A stretch of 64,000 nucleotides of DNA from Paenibacillus selenitireducens (GCF_002021565.1 NZ_MSZX01000002.1:186027-250026); one strand, 5' to 3'; shown: positions 25,724-35,502, numbered from the stretch's first letter. Notes: generated by a model from the letters alone, not told the origin. Numbers and translations: made by a program.

Positions 25724-28056
25724 ATAGCGTAGCGACGGCAGCTGTACATATTTTTGGTGTGCGGCATCTGTCACCAGGCGGCTCCTTGCATCTCCTAGAG
25801 ATGCTGCGGGAAGTTCAGCCTACAGCCGTGCTCATTGAAGGGCCATCGGATGCGAACTCGGAGATGCATCATCTGACGAATCGCCTTACGAATCCGCCTG
25901 TCGCTATTCTAGCCTTTACAGAGGATCTGCCTGTCCGAACGGTATTATGGCCTTTCGCTGCATATTCTCCTGAGTATCAAGCGATGAAATGGGCCGCAGA
26001 GAACGGAGCGCATGCCGCATTTATCGACCTCCCTTCCTCGATTACGGTTGCGCTTCAACACCTTCGAGTCGATCCGGGAGAAAAAGAGGTAGAAGAAGAT
26101 GCAGATACAGCGAGCAAAATGAGTGCCGATGCGTTCGATGATTCTTCCATTTATGCCAGGATCGCAGCGATTGCTGGTGAGCATGATTACGATATGTACT
26201 GGGAGCGTAATTATGAGCTCAATCGAAGTAAAGGCGCATACAAGGAGGCCATTATCGCATTCTCCACCCAGATGCGTGAGCTTACGGAGGAGAACGAGAG
26301 ACAGCATCAACGGATCGAATATGCCTATAACGCAATTCGAGAGGCTTATATGCGGAGGCAGATTCAAGACACGATTGCCGCGGGCCATGAACCGAACCGA
26401 ATTGTCGTCGTCTGCGGGGCTTATCACGCGGCTGCGCTTGCGCAAGATTCGCGGGTTATGACGGATCAAGAATGGGCGCTGCTGCCTTCCCGTAAGACCA
26501 AGCTGACACTGATGCCCTACTCTTATTATAAGTTGTCTTCCATGTCCGGATATGGGGCAGGCAATAATGCGCCGAATTATTATGAGATGATGTGGGAGCG
26601 AATGCGGACCAACACATTGGAAGATTTGCCGCATTATTACTTGTCATCGATCGCAAGATGGATGCGGGAGACGGGGAACCACCGGTCAACGGCTGAAGTG
26701 ATCGAAGCTGTACGGCTTGCAGAAGCATTAGCTGCATTGCATGGCGGGGCTTCACCCACCCTTCGGGATTTGAGAGATGCTGCGCAGACGTTATTGGGAC
26801 GTGGGGATTTATCCGTCATTGCTGATGCGCTCGCCCGTGTCGATGTGGGAACGGCCATCGGCTCGTTGGCAGAAGGCGTCAGCCAGACACCGATTCAAGA
26901 TGATCTCAATCGATTGTTGAAGCAATTGAAGCTAGAGAAGTACAAGACAACGGTGGCTACCGATTTATCCCTGGATTTGCGCGAGAATCGCCGGGTTGCC
27001 TCGGAAGAATCAGCCTTCCTTGATTTGAATCGATCCACCTTATTTCATCGATTAGTATGGCTTGGTATATCCTTCGCGAAGATTCGGCCTAGCGGGCAGG
27101 AGCAGGCAACCTGGGCTGAGCATTGGGTCATTCAGTGGTCACCTGAGGTCGAAATCCAGGTGGTGGAATCTACGCTTCTTGGGGAGACCGTGGAAGTAGC
27201 TTCTGCGTATGTTCTTCAGCAGAAGCTGGAGGGCTGCAGTACCATTGCGGAAGCATCCATGCTGATTCGCACGGCATGTGATTGCCGGATGTTAGAGCAA
27301 ATGGAAACCGCACGGCAGACATTGCAGCGTCTTGCCGCAGATAGCCGCGATGTGGTCCAGATTGCTGCAGCGGCGAAGGAACTATCCATGATTATCAGTT
27401 ACGGGGACTTGCGGCGTATGGAGACAACACGGCTGCTGCCGCTGCTGGAGCAGCTATTTATGAGGGCTTGCCTGTTCCTCCTTGACGCCGCGCAGTGTAA
27501 TGATGAAGCAGCAAGCGACATCATGGCGGCCATGAATGAGTTGAACCGAATTGCCCTGGAGCATAGCGAACAGGTAGACGAATCATTATGGCTGCAAGAA
27601 CTGCTGCATTTATCAGAACGGGATGATCGGAATCCGCGCCTCTCCGGTTTTGCTTGCGCCATCTTGATGGAACGTCATGCCATTACCCATCAGCAATGTG
27701 CTGAAGAGGTATCTAGACGGCTTTCCCCAGGAATTCCAGCAGACCTTGGTGCAGGATGGTTCGAAGGTTTGTCGCAGCGGAATCGGTATGCCCTCTTATC
27801 ACGACAGAGCTTGTGGGAGCAATTAAATGCGTATATTGTCTCGCTCAGCGATGATGAATTTGCTCGTGCACTGGTGTTCCTGCGGCGCGCATTCAGTTCG
27901 TTCGCCCCGCGGGAAAAGACGATGATTGCAGAGTTACTGGGTGAATTATGGGGAGTTCATACGGATCAAGCGGCTGAGATCTTGACCGGGGATTTGAAGG
28001 AGGACGAAGTGAAGATGATTGACGAGCTGAATGAATTTGATTTTGAGGATTTCTGA
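25720..28056 (+). CDS. DUF5682-family protein with TraB/ChaN-like motifs
   Basis: 778 residues. The N-terminal ~250 residues match the DUF5682 pattern 'HIFGVRHLSPGGSLHLLEML' and VLIEGPSDAN. I also see the motif set of the TraB/ChaN/EreA (Tiki-like) hydrolase group: His16 in VRH, Glu40-Gly in IEGP, R207xxxM in IREAYMRRQI and GAYH (His236) in IVVVCGAYHAAAL. The remaining ~500 residues are helical with no catalytic motif I recognise. Start GTG 25720 overlaps the ATPase stop. A peptidase- or esterase-like activity driven or delivered by the MoxR-VWA machine is an inference. Confidence 0.75.
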   Translation: MNSVATAAVHIFGVRHLSPGGSLHLLEMLREVQPTAVLIEGPSDANSEMHHLTNRLTNPPVAILAFTEDLPVRTVLWPFAAYSPEYQAMKWAAENGAHAAFIDLPSSITVALQHLRVDPGEKEVEEDADTASKMSADAFDDSSIYARIAAIAGEHDYDMYWERNYELNRSKGAYKEAIIAFSTQMRELTEENERQHQRIEYAYNAIREAYMRRQIQDTIAAGHEPNRIVVVCGAYHAAALAQDSRVMTDQEWALLPSRKTKLTLMPYSYYKLSSMSGYGAGNNAPNYYEMMWERMRTNTLEDLPHYYLSSIARWMRETGNHRSTAEVIEAVRLAEALAALHGGASPTLRDLRDAAQTLLGRGDLSVIADALARVDVGTAIGSLAEGVSQTPIQDDLNRLLKQLKLEKYKTTVATDLSLDLRENRRVASEESAFLDLNRSTLFHRLVWLGISFAKIRPSGQEQATWAEHWVIQWSPEVEIQVVESTLLGETVEVASAYVLQQKLEGCSTIAEASMLIRTACDCRMLEQMETARQTLQRLAADSRDVVQIAAAAKELSMIISYGDLRRMETTRLLPLLEQLFMRACLFLLDAAQCNDEAASDIMAAMNELNRIALEHSEQVDESLWLQELLHLSERDDRNPRLSGFACAILMERHAITHQQCAEEVSRRLSPGIPADLGAGWFEGLSQRNRYALLSRQSLWEQLNAYIVSLSDDEFARALVFLRRAFSSFAPREKTMIAELLGELWGVHTDQAAEILTGDLKEDEVKMIDELNEFDFEDF

Positions 28057-28058
28057 CC

Positions 28059-29276
28059 ATGGATAACTATATAGATTCACAGACGGTGTCGAGATGGAGA
28101 ATGATTCTAGGTTCTTCCGCTGAGAAGCAGCTTGCCAGCTGTTGTGCTAGCGGGAGCATCGAGTTATCTGCAGAAGAGAAAATCATGGATGAAGCATTGG
28201 CTGCCATCTACGATGATTCAAGCGTTGGAGATACAGGCCAGCGCAACGGCGGACAATCAACGGGTAGGAGTGCAGACCTTGGGAAGTCTGCTCCCCGTCT
28301 TTCCAAATGGTTAGGTGATGTCAGACAATTTTTCCCTGAAGACGTGGTCTCCATCATTCAGAATGATGCCATGGAGAGAAAGGGATGGAAACAGCTCCTA
28401 TTTGAGCCGGAGGTCTTAGCCCAGGTGAAGCCCGACATTCAATTGGTCGGCACCCTTTTATCTTTGAAGGGGAAAATTCCAGAGAAGACGAAGGACACGG
28501 CGAGAATGTTGGTGTCCTCTGTTGTTGAAGAGCTCGTGAAACGCCTTGAACAGGACATTCGACGCGCGGTGACGGGTGCGCTGAATCGAAGGCAGCATTC
28601 CCCGCTTCCTTCCGTGAGCGGCATCGATTGGAAGCGAACGATTCAGCGAAATCTGAAGCACTATGATCGAGCGAGCCGTCAGATCATCCCGGAGAAGTTC
28701 TATTTTTTCGATCGGGCACAGCGAAGTCAAGAATGGACGGTTATTCTGGATATAGATCAGAGCGGATCGATGGCAGATTCGGTGATTTGGGCTTCGGTCA
28801 TCGGTTCGATATTCGCGAGTATTCCTGCATTGCGAACGCGTGTCGTCGTATTCGATACAGAAGTGGTAGATTTAACGGAGCAATGCGCAAATGACCCCGT
28901 AGATATGCTGTTCGGCATTCAATTGGGCGGAGGGACGGATATTAACAAATCTGTCGCGTATTGCGAACAATTCGTCGAAGAACCGAAGAAGACCTTATTT
29001 ATTATCATTTCCGATTTATACGAGGGAGGCAACCAGTCCGCGCTGATCCGCCGGATGCGTGACCTGCGTGAAGCAGGGGTTCGGACGATGTGTTTACTCG
29101 CGTTGTCTGATCAAGGAAAACCGTTCTATGATGAACGCGTTGCGAAGTTACTTGCGCGGGACGGGACGCCTTGCTTTGCATGTACGCCTGCTTTATTGCC
29201 CGAACTTGTTGAAGGTGCGCTGAAGGGCTTCGATTTGTTCGAACTTGCGAAACGGTTGGGAACGAAGCAAGGGTGA
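28059..29276 (+). CDS. VWA (CoxE-like) protein of the MoxR operon
   Basis: 405 residues. The C-terminal von Willebrand A domain (~225-395) keeps the MIDAS motif D233-x-S235-x-S237 ('VILDIDQSGSMADS'), the LGGGTDINKS Thr and the later 'IISDLYEGGN' Asp, so it should bind a divalent metal and a ligand. The N-terminal half is helical. It starts three bases after the DUF5682 stop and ends the operon at a terminator. As in MoxR-CoxE-type pairs, it is the likely adaptor for the ATPase at 24620. Confidence 0.85.
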   Translation: MDNYIDSQTVSRWRMILGSSAEKQLASCCASGSIELSAEEKIMDEALAAIYDDSSVGDTGQRNGGQSTGRSADLGKSAPRLSKWLGDVRQFFPEDVVSIIQNDAMERKGWKQLLFEPEVLAQVKPDIQLVGTLLSLKGKIPEKTKDTARMLVSSVVEELVKRLEQDIRRAVTGALNRRQHSPLPSVSGIDWKRTIQRNLKHYDRASRQIIPEKFYFFDRAQRSQEWTVILDIDQSGSMADSVIWASVIGSIFASIPALRTRVVVFDTEVVDLTEQCANDPVDMLFGIQLGGGTDINKSVAYCEQFVEEPKKTLFIIISDLYEGGNQSALIRRMRDLREAGVRTMCLLALSDQGKPFYDERVAKLLARDGTPCFACTPALLPELVEGALKGFDLFELAKRLGTKQG

Positions 29277-29300
29277 TTATTTCATAAGTGGTTAGGTATG

Positions 29301-29347
29301 AAGCCGTGCTTATAGCGAATTCAAATTCGTTAAAGCACGGCTTTTTG
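29301..29347 (+). terminator. Terminator of the five-gene MoxR/VWA operon
   Basis: AAGCCGTGCTT pairs with AAGCACGGCTT and is followed by TTTGCAT; an inner palindrome GCGAATTCAAATTCGT forms the upper stem. Confidence 0.85.
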
Positions 29348-29358
29348 CATTCCCCTAT

Positions 29359-29416
29359 ATGACATTTGTCATGTCCACCACTTGACGTTTATGACTACTC
29401 GGATGATATTGCATTT
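29359..29416 (+). promoter_or_regulatory. Candidate DesR operators and des promoter
   Basis: ATGACATTTGTCAT (29359-29372) is a near-perfect palindrome, followed by TTGACGTTTATGAC (29382-29395), which repeats its TGAC half-site. TTGACG 29382-29387 with GATATT 17 bases later could be the core promoter. Position upstream of des and spacing resemble the tandem DesR sites of B. subtilis. Confidence 0.5.
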
Positions 29417-29489
29417 TCTATACTTAATATAGAAACGGCCGCAATGTTCGGACCTATTCTCCAAGCGTCATATGAGGAGGACACCCACG

Positions 29490-30482
29490 ATGAGTCAAGT
29501 CAAAATAAGCCATTTAAAAAAAGAAATGCTTCCCTACGAAAAAAGCAGTATAAAGACAAGTATCAAGCAGATTGTGAACACGATCCTACCCTTATTCGTC
29601 CTATGGTACGCCGCCTATCTAAGCCTTTCGGTGTCTTATTGGCTGACGATTCCTCTGGTCATCTTATGTTCTGGTTTTGTGATTCGAACGTTTATTATTT
29701 TCCATGACTGTTGTCATCAATCATTCTTCAAAAGTCGGTTGGCTAACGATATTCTCGGGACGATCACGGGAGTCATTACCCTTGTTCCTTATCAGCAGTG
29801 GAAACACAGTCATTCGATCCATCATGCGACAAGCAGTAACCTCGACAAGCGGGGTACCGGGGATATGTGGGTCCTTACCGTCGATGAATATGCAGCGGCC
29901 TCCCGATGGAAGCGAATCGCTTATCGAACTTATCGCAATCCAGTCGTGATGTTGGGACTAGGCCCTATTTTTATATTTTTGATTACCTATCGTTTTAATA
30001 CTCGTGGCGCACGGCGGAAAGAACGGATGAATACGTATCTCATTAACGTTTGTATTGTGGCGCTTTATGCGCTATTAAGTTGGGCGATCGGATGGCAGTC
30101 ATTTTTGCTGATTCAAGGACCGATTTTTTATGTATCGGCCATGTTAGGCATTTGGTTGTTCTATGTTCAGCATCAGTTCGAAGACTCGTATTTTGAAAAA
30201 GAAGAAGAATGGAGCTATGTTCAAGCAGCCGTTGAAGGAAGCTCTTATTATAAGCTGCCGAGAGTCTTGCAATGGTTAACGGGGAATATCGGGTTCCACC
30301 ATGTGCATCATCTCAGTCCGAAAGTGCCAAATTATAATTTGGAAAAAGCTCATAATGCATCGCCGCCCTTACAGCAAGCGACGACGATCACGATCTGGAC
30401 GAGCTTGAAATCGTTGAAGTTCAGGTTATGGGATGAGCGAAATAAAGGATTTGTTAGTTTTAAAGAGTCCAAACGTTTATAA
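29490..30482 (+). CDS. des: Acyl-lipid fatty acid desaturase
   Basis: 330 residues, membrane-embedded di-iron desaturase. The three histidine boxes are HDCCH (near residue 72), HSIHH (near 110) and HHVHH (near 270), with hydrophobic segments around them. It introduces a double bond into membrane phospholipid acyl chains on cooling. ATG 29490 has AGGAGG nine bases upstream. The kinase-regulator pair desK-desR follows, so the arrangement is that of the B. subtilis Des thermosensing pathway. Confidence 0.93.
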   Translation: MSQVKISHLKKEMLPYEKSSIKTSIKQIVNTILPLFVLWYAAYLSLSVSYWLTIPLVILCSGFVIRTFIIFHDCCHQSFFKSRLANDILGTITGVITLVPYQQWKHSHSIHHATSSNLDKRGTGDMWVLTVDEYAAASRWKRIAYRTYRNPVVMLGLGPIFIFLITYRFNTRGARRKERMNTYLINVCIVALYALLSWAIGWQSFLLIQGPIFYVSAMLGIWLFYVQHQFEDSYFEKEEEWSYVQAAVEGSSYYKLPRVLQWLTGNIGFHHVHHLSPKVPNYNLEKAHNASPPLQQATTITIWTSLKSLKFRLWDERNKGFVSFKESKRL

Positions 30483-30527
30483 TAATGATACAAACAGCTT
30501 GACGGTGAAAGGGAACGGAGGACGGCC

Positions 30528-31667
30528 ATGCAAAAGTGGTATCAAATTTTTCACAGAAGCACGGGCTTGAGTCCATATGTATGGGTCGTCTTTTATATTC
30601 TGCCGTTCTACTTCATATTCCGATCGCAATCAACGTATCAAGTCGTGCTCGGCATTATTATGATCTTAGCGTTTTTTATATGTTACGTGCTTTCTTTTAC
30701 TTCGAAAAGCTGGTGGGTATACTTCTGGACGTCCCTGCAAATTCTAATCTCCGTCATGATGACGTTGATGTTCGGCTATGTATATTTTTCACTTTTCTTA
30801 GCCTTTTTCATCGGCAATATTCAGCATCGGATCGGTTTTATTACCTTGTATACGATTCACCTCATCACCACGATTACGACGATTAACTTTGGTTTTGTGA
30901 CGAGGGATCCTATTATGCTTACGCAGCTGCCGTTTGTTTTGATTAGTCTGATCGGTGTGATTTTGCTTCCTGTCACGACGTATAATCGGAATAAGCGAGA
31001 GAAGCTGCAAGGACAGCTGGAGAATGCGAATAAACGTATCTCAGAGCTAGCCATGCTGGAAGAACGTCAAAGAATTGCACGGGATCTTCACGATACCTTA
31101 GGCCAGAAGCTTTCCTTAATTGGACTAAAAAGTGATTTGGCGGCCAAGCTCATGCATCAACAGCCGGCCAAAGCGCAAGCGGAGATGAACGATATTCAGC
31201 AAACGGCTCGAAGCGCACTCAAGGAAGTGCGGGAAATGGTAACTGAAATGCGCGGAACCCGTCTTGAGGATGAGATGTTTCGCATTAAGCAGATCCTCAA
31301 AGCTGCCGAGATCGAGCTGACGATGGAAGGTGACGAGCGGCTGATTCATACCTCTCTGCTGAACGAGAATGTGCTGAGTATGTGCTTGAAAGAGGCGGTG
31401 ACGAATATCGTCAAACACAGTCAAGCCACAGCATGCTGCATCGTCTTCACGCCTTCACCGACTGAGATGAGTATCCAAGTGAAGGATAATGGGCAGGGCA
31501 TTCCGACAGGAGATGCGGTCTATTCGCGAGGTAGTGGATTACGCGGCATGAGGGAACGACTTGAATTCGTGAATGGAAGTCTGGTCATCGGATCAGACCA
31601 TGGGGCTGTCATTACGATCCGCGTACCAACGGTCTTCAAACCATTGGATAAGGAGGTAGAGAAATGA
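30528..31667 (+). CDS. desK: Membrane thermosensor histidine kinase DesK
   Basis: 379 residues. Residues 1-150 form about five membrane segments (sensor), then a coiled linker, a HisKA_3 dimerisation helix with phospho-acceptor His188 in RIARDLHDTLGQKLS (the same number as in B. subtilis DesK) and a HATPase domain ('LKEAVTNIVKHSQA', GSGLRGMRERL). It senses membrane thickness/fluidity and acts as kinase or phosphatase on DesR. Its stop overlaps the desR start (ATGA). Confidence 0.93.
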   Translation: MQKWYQIFHRSTGLSPYVWVVFYILPFYFIFRSQSTYQVVLGIIMILAFFICYVLSFTSKSWWVYFWTSLQILISVMMTLMFGYVYFSLFLAFFIGNIQHRIGFITLYTIHLITTITTINFGFVTRDPIMLTQLPFVLISLIGVILLPVTTYNRNKREKLQGQLENANKRISELAMLEERQRIARDLHDTLGQKLSLIGLKSDLAAKLMHQQPAKAQAEMNDIQQTARSALKEVREMVTEMRGTRLEDEMFRIKQILKAAEIELTMEGDERLIHTSLLNENVLSMCLKEAVTNIVKHSQATACCIVFTPSPTEMSIQVKDNGQGIPTGDAVYSRGSGLRGMRERLEFVNGSLVIGSDHGAVITIRVPTVFKPLDKEVEK

Positions 31668-32263
31668 TACGAATTGTTATTGCGGAGGACCAACGCATGC
31701 TCCTGGGGGCGTTAGCCTCTTTGCTGGATCTTGAAGAAGATATGCAAGTGGTAGGGCGTGCAAGTAACGGTGAAGAAGCAGTGCAGCTCGTTCATCTTCA
31801 TCAACCGGATATCTGCGTCATGGATATTGAAATGCCAGTGAAGAACGGTTTGGAAGCAGCCGAGGCTTTGAAGGGCAGCGGATGCAAGGTTATGATTCTA
31901 ACGACGTTTGCTCGAACGGGATATTTTGAACGTGCGGTAAAAGCAGGGGCTCACGGATATATGTTGAAAGATAGTCCAAGCGAGGAACTGGCCAATTCGA
32001 TTCGCAGTATTATGGCAGGACGGCGTATTTATGCGTCGGAGTTAGTCGATGATGCGTATGGCGAAGAGAATCCGCTCACGGAGCGGGAGAAGGAAGTACT
32101 GGGGTTGATCGCGGATGGCAAAAATACGAAGGAAATCGCGAGTCAGCTCTATATTACGACAGGCACGGTTCGAAACTATATTTCGGTCATTCTGGATAAG
32201 CTGCATGTCAGCAATCGGATTGAAGCGATTATGCGTTTTAAGGAAAAAGGTTGGTTTAAATGA
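31664..32263 (+). CDS. desR: Response regulator DesR
   Basis: 199 residues. Receiver domain with phospho-acceptor Asp54 in DICVMDIEMPVKNGL and conserved Lys in MLKDSPS, then a LuxR-type helix-turn-helix ('LTEREKEVLGLIADGKNTKE', TTGTVRNYISVILDKLHVSNR). NarL/FixJ class. Phosphorylated DesR should activate des; it is co-translated with desK. Confidence 0.93.
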   Translation: MIRIVIAEDQRMLLGALASLLDLEEDMQVVGRASNGEEAVQLVHLHQPDICVMDIEMPVKNGLEAAEALKGSGCKVMILTTFARTGYFERAVKAGAHGYMLKDSPSEELANSIRSIMAGRRIYASELVDDAYGEENPLTEREKEVLGLIADGKNTKEIASQLYITTGTVRNYISVILDKLHVSNRIEAIMRFKEKGWFK

Positions 32264-32271
32264 CCGGATAT

Positions 32272-32319
32272 GAGGATAGAGGATGCGGACAAACTTCCGT
32301 AGTCTCTATCCTTTTTTTG
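32272..32319 (+). terminator. Terminator of des-desK-desR
   Basis: AGGATAGAG pairs with CTCTATCCT, followed by TTTTTT, ten bases after the desR stop. Confidence 0.88.
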
Positions 32320-32341
32320 AGCTCAACGCACAATTTATTAA

Positions 32342-32391
32342 AGAGAAGAAATCGACTTATATAATATAAGCCGATTTCTTCTCTTTTTTTT
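32342..32391. terminator. Bidirectional terminator between desR and the RND gene
   Basis: AGAGAAGAAATCG (13 bp) pairs perfectly with CGATTTCTTCTCT and is followed by eight T on the plus strand. On the minus strand the stem is followed by CTTTAATAAATTG, so it can also stop the RND transcript coming from the other side, though less strongly. Confidence 0.75.
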
Positions 32392-32469
32392 ACTAACTCA
32401 TGAGTATCACCGTGGTAATTGCTAATGTGTATTCATGGAATGGGCTCTTTCACATTCCAACTGTTAGCT

Positions 32470-35400
32470 TTAAATGGCTTTCACAGAAGCAGGATTTGCT
32501 TTTGCCTCAATCGTCTCTTTTTTCTGCTTACGTTGTTTGCCCGATTTGCGGAAATAGAGCAGTTCGTAAATCGCCGGGACGATGACCAGTGTCAGCACTG
32601 TTGCAGCGGTTAGGCCGCCGATGACTACAATCGCCAAGCTTTGCGAGACGATGCTGCCCTGTTCCGAATGGCCGAACAGGAGCGGAACCATCGCGCAGAT
32701 GGTAGCAATGGCCGTCATCAGAATCGGGCGCATCCGTGTTCCGGCTGCTTCGATGATCGCGTCGCGGATACTCATATGCTCCTCGTTTTGCTTGATGCGG
32801 TCGATCAGCACAATCGCGTTCGTGACGACGATACCGATCAGCATCAGTGCGCCGAACAAAGCCGTGAAGTCAGGCGTCACACCGGACACAAGAAGCCCTA
32901 CAATCGCCCCGATTGCAGCGAGCGGCAGAGAGAACATGATGGCCAGCGGCGCACGGAGCGTCTTAAAGGTTAACACCATGATCAGGTAGACCAAGCCGAT
33001 GGAGATCAGCGCGGTCATTCCCAGGTCGCTGAAGTCTCCGGCCTGATCAACCGATGCCCCGCCTGCAAATAAGGTGACACCTTCGGGAAGTGTAATGGCA
33101 TCGGTTTTCTTTTTAATCTCCGCACCAATCTCGGAGACTTTCTTCGGATCTACCTCTGCGGTGATCCGCACGTACGGTTTTCCATCTTTATGATACAGCA
33201 TCGCCGGCTCATTACGAACCTCAAGGGTAGCCATTTGGGAGACAGGTACCGGACCTGCGGCGGTCATAATGGTAATGCCCTTCAAGTCCTGCTGTGTTTT
33301 GGGCTCTATAATAGGTTCTAACACGACACCAACCGGAGATCCGTCCAGATCAATCTGCCCCAGCGGAATGGGGTTGAGCATTGATCCCAGTTGCATCGAG
33401 AGTTCCTGCGCGTTGGCCTGCGTCGGTTCAACCTTGAAGGCAAATACCGGCTTCGTATCTTCCATGTTGCTGCTGACCTTTTGGACACCATCCACTGTCT
33501 TCACTTGATCCGTAACTTTGGAAGCCACGGAGGCAAGAGCAGTAAGGTCATCCCCAACGATATCAATATATTCACTGGTGGAGCTGGAACCCATCATACT
33601 GGCCTCATTCGCGGTCAGCACAGCGCCGGCATAAGATTCCTGGCTGCTGCGGACATGGTCAATGAACGCCTGCGCATCCGCATCTTTCTTCATAACAACG
33701 GTATAGTCCACTTGGGTTACCGAGGTAACATTTCCCCATTTCGCCGAATCGGCACTGTTGCCGGACTGCATAATAACGGTCTTCGCCTGCCCTTGTTTCA
33801 TCATATCCTGCTCAAGCTGTTTCCCTTTGTCCAGTACCTCGGATACGGGAACATCATTCGGGTATTTCAATTGGACCGCTACATAGCTGGCATCCGAAGC
33901 ATCGAGTGCTCCTTTGGGCATGGAGATGTAGGCGGCGATTGAACCGGCCAGAATGATCAGCCCAAGAGAGAGGGACAGCCATTTGCGCTGCAGATTCCAA
34001 TTCAGGAATCCGGTAAAGCGTTTGGAAGGCTCATGCTCTTTCATGGAAGAGCTGCGCAGCAGCCAAGAACTTAGCAGCGGAACCACGGTCAATGCTACAA
34101 CCAGGGAAGTCAGCAGCGAGTAAGTTACGGTTAAGGCAAATGGCAGCAGGAAAGCCTGCAATCCGCCCCGCAAAAGCCCCATGGGCAAAAACACGGCCAC
34201 CGTAGCAATGGTTGAAGAAGTAATCGCCCGGGCAACTTCCTTGGTTGCACTGATAATCATATCCACCGAGAACGGCTCCTTCTGCATTCTGCGGTAGATA
34301 TTCTCAATGACTACGATGCTGTCATCCACCAAACGGCCGACCGCAACCGCCACACCGCCAAGGGTAATAATGTTCAGGGTGATGCCGGATACGTCCAGCA
34401 AGTATAAAGTGACGGCCAGAGAAAGCGGGATAGACACCGCCGTAACAAGCGTCGCCCTAATATTCCGCAGGAAGAGCAGAATAACGATAGTCGCAAATAA
34501 AGCACCCAGCAATACTTCACGCATCATACTATTCACCGAGGTAACCACCATGTCGGAGGTGCTGAATACCACCTCGGCCTCAGCATTCTTTACAGTTTTA
34601 TTAATATGATTTACAGCATCCTGTACTTTGTTGCCGACACCCACCGCATTGGCATTGGCTTCTTTGGTCACGACGGCGAACAGCACATCTTTACCGTTCG
34701 AGCGGCTGACGCTCTCCTGATCTTGCTTCAATTGAACGGCAGCAATATCCTGCAGGGTAACACCAGTCGATACAGGAAGCTTTTTTAACGTGTCGATACT
34801 GTCGATTTGGGAAATGACGTTCACGTTGCCCGTCTGCCCGCCAATCGTCTGCTCCCCGAGAGAAGCCGAGACATTGCGGCCCTGGAGCAGGCCCATCACC
34901 TGGCTACTGGATACTCCCTTTTGAGCCATGAGCTGCGGGTCAAGCTTGACGCTGATTTGCGGCGCCGTTTTCCCATACAGTCCTACAGAAGATACCCCTT
35001 CAATGTTCTCAAGCTGGGGTATGATTGTTTTTTCGGCAAGCTTAAGGTTCTCTTTCGTCAATCCTTCTTTAAAGGAAAGAGTCACCTGGGATATTGGAAT
35101 CATGGAGGTATTTAGTTGAAGCACGAACGGGGCCATTACGCCTTGTGGAAATTGGAGCGAATCCACAGCTTTTTGTACTTCTTGCGCGGCATCCTTCATA
35201 TTCGTTTTGGAATCAAAATAAATGTCGACCTTCGCATATCCGTCTCCGGAAGTGGACAGCATTTCCTTTTTCCCCTTCACAGAAGCTGCTGCTGCTTCAA
35301 TCGGCTTCGCCACACGAGTCTCCATCGAATGCGCATCCTGCCCGGGACCCAGCACAGCAACGGTAACCTGAGGATTATCCGCCTCCGGCATAAACTCCAT

Positions 35401-35502
35401 TGGCAATGTGGTGTAGCTCATGATCCCCACCACAAGCGCCATGATAACTAGCAGACCCACCGCGGCCTTATTGCTGAACGACCACTTTGTTAACCCTGTC
35501 AT
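32470..35502 (-). CDS. RND-family efflux transporter (SwrC/AcrB-like)
   Basis: 1010 residues, 12 membrane segments with two large extracellular loops, full-length HAE-type RND pump. The N-terminus (TKWSFSNKAAVGLLVIMALV), the TM4 proton-relay aspartates in VAVGRLVDDSIVVIENIYRR, and the TM10-11 region GIVVTNAIVLIDRIKQNE are intact. Firmicute relatives (SwrC/YerP) export surfactin or other amphiphilic toxins using the proton gradient without an outer-membrane channel. ATG 35502 has GGAAGGGG upstream. No membrane fusion protein is next to it. The TetR gene at 36496 may be its regulator but is separated by a kinase remnant on the other strand. Confidence 0.9.
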   Translation of the reverse strand: MTGLTKWSFSNKAAVGLLVIMALVVGIMSYTTLPMEFMPEADNPQVTVAVLGPGQDAHSMETRVAKPIEAAAASVKGKKEMLSTSGDGYAKVDIYFDSKTNMKDAAQEVQKAVDSLQFPQGVMAPFVLQLNTSMIPISQVTLSFKEGLTKENLKLAEKTIIPQLENIEGVSSVGLYGKTAPQISVKLDPQLMAQKGVSSSQVMGLLQGRNVSASLGEQTIGGQTGNVNVISQIDSIDTLKKLPVSTGVTLQDIAAVQLKQDQESVSRSNGKDVLFAVVTKEANANAVGVGNKVQDAVNHINKTVKNAEAEVVFSTSDMVVTSVNSMMREVLLGALFATIVILLFLRNIRATLVTAVSIPLSLAVTLYLLDVSGITLNIITLGGVAVAVGRLVDDSIVVIENIYRRMQKEPFSVDMIISATKEVARAITSSTIATVAVFLPMGLLRGGLQAFLLPFALTVTYSLLTSLVVALTVVPLLSSWLLRSSSMKEHEPSKRFTGFLNWNLQRKWLSLSLGLIILAGSIAAYISMPKGALDASDASYVAVQLKYPNDVPVSEVLDKGKQLEQDMMKQGQAKTVIMQSGNSADSAKWGNVTSVTQVDYTVVMKKDADAQAFIDHVRSSQESYAGAVLTANEASMMGSSSTSEYIDIVGDDLTALASVASKVTDQVKTVDGVQKVSSNMEDTKPVFAFKVEPTQANAQELSMQLGSMLNPIPLGQIDLDGSPVGVVLEPIIEPKTQQDLKGITIMTAAGPVPVSQMATLEVRNEPAMLYHKDGKPYVRITAEVDPKKVSEIGAEIKKKTDAITLPEGVTLFAGGASVDQAGDFSDLGMTALISIGLVYLIMVLTFKTLRAPLAIMFSLPLAAIGAIVGLLVSGVTPDFTALFGALMLIGIVVTNAIVLIDRIKQNEEHMSIRDAIIEAAGTRMRPILMTAIATICAMVPLLFGHSEQGSIVSQSLAIVVIGGLTAATVLTLVIVPAIYELLYFRKSGKQRKQKKETIEAKANPASVKAI

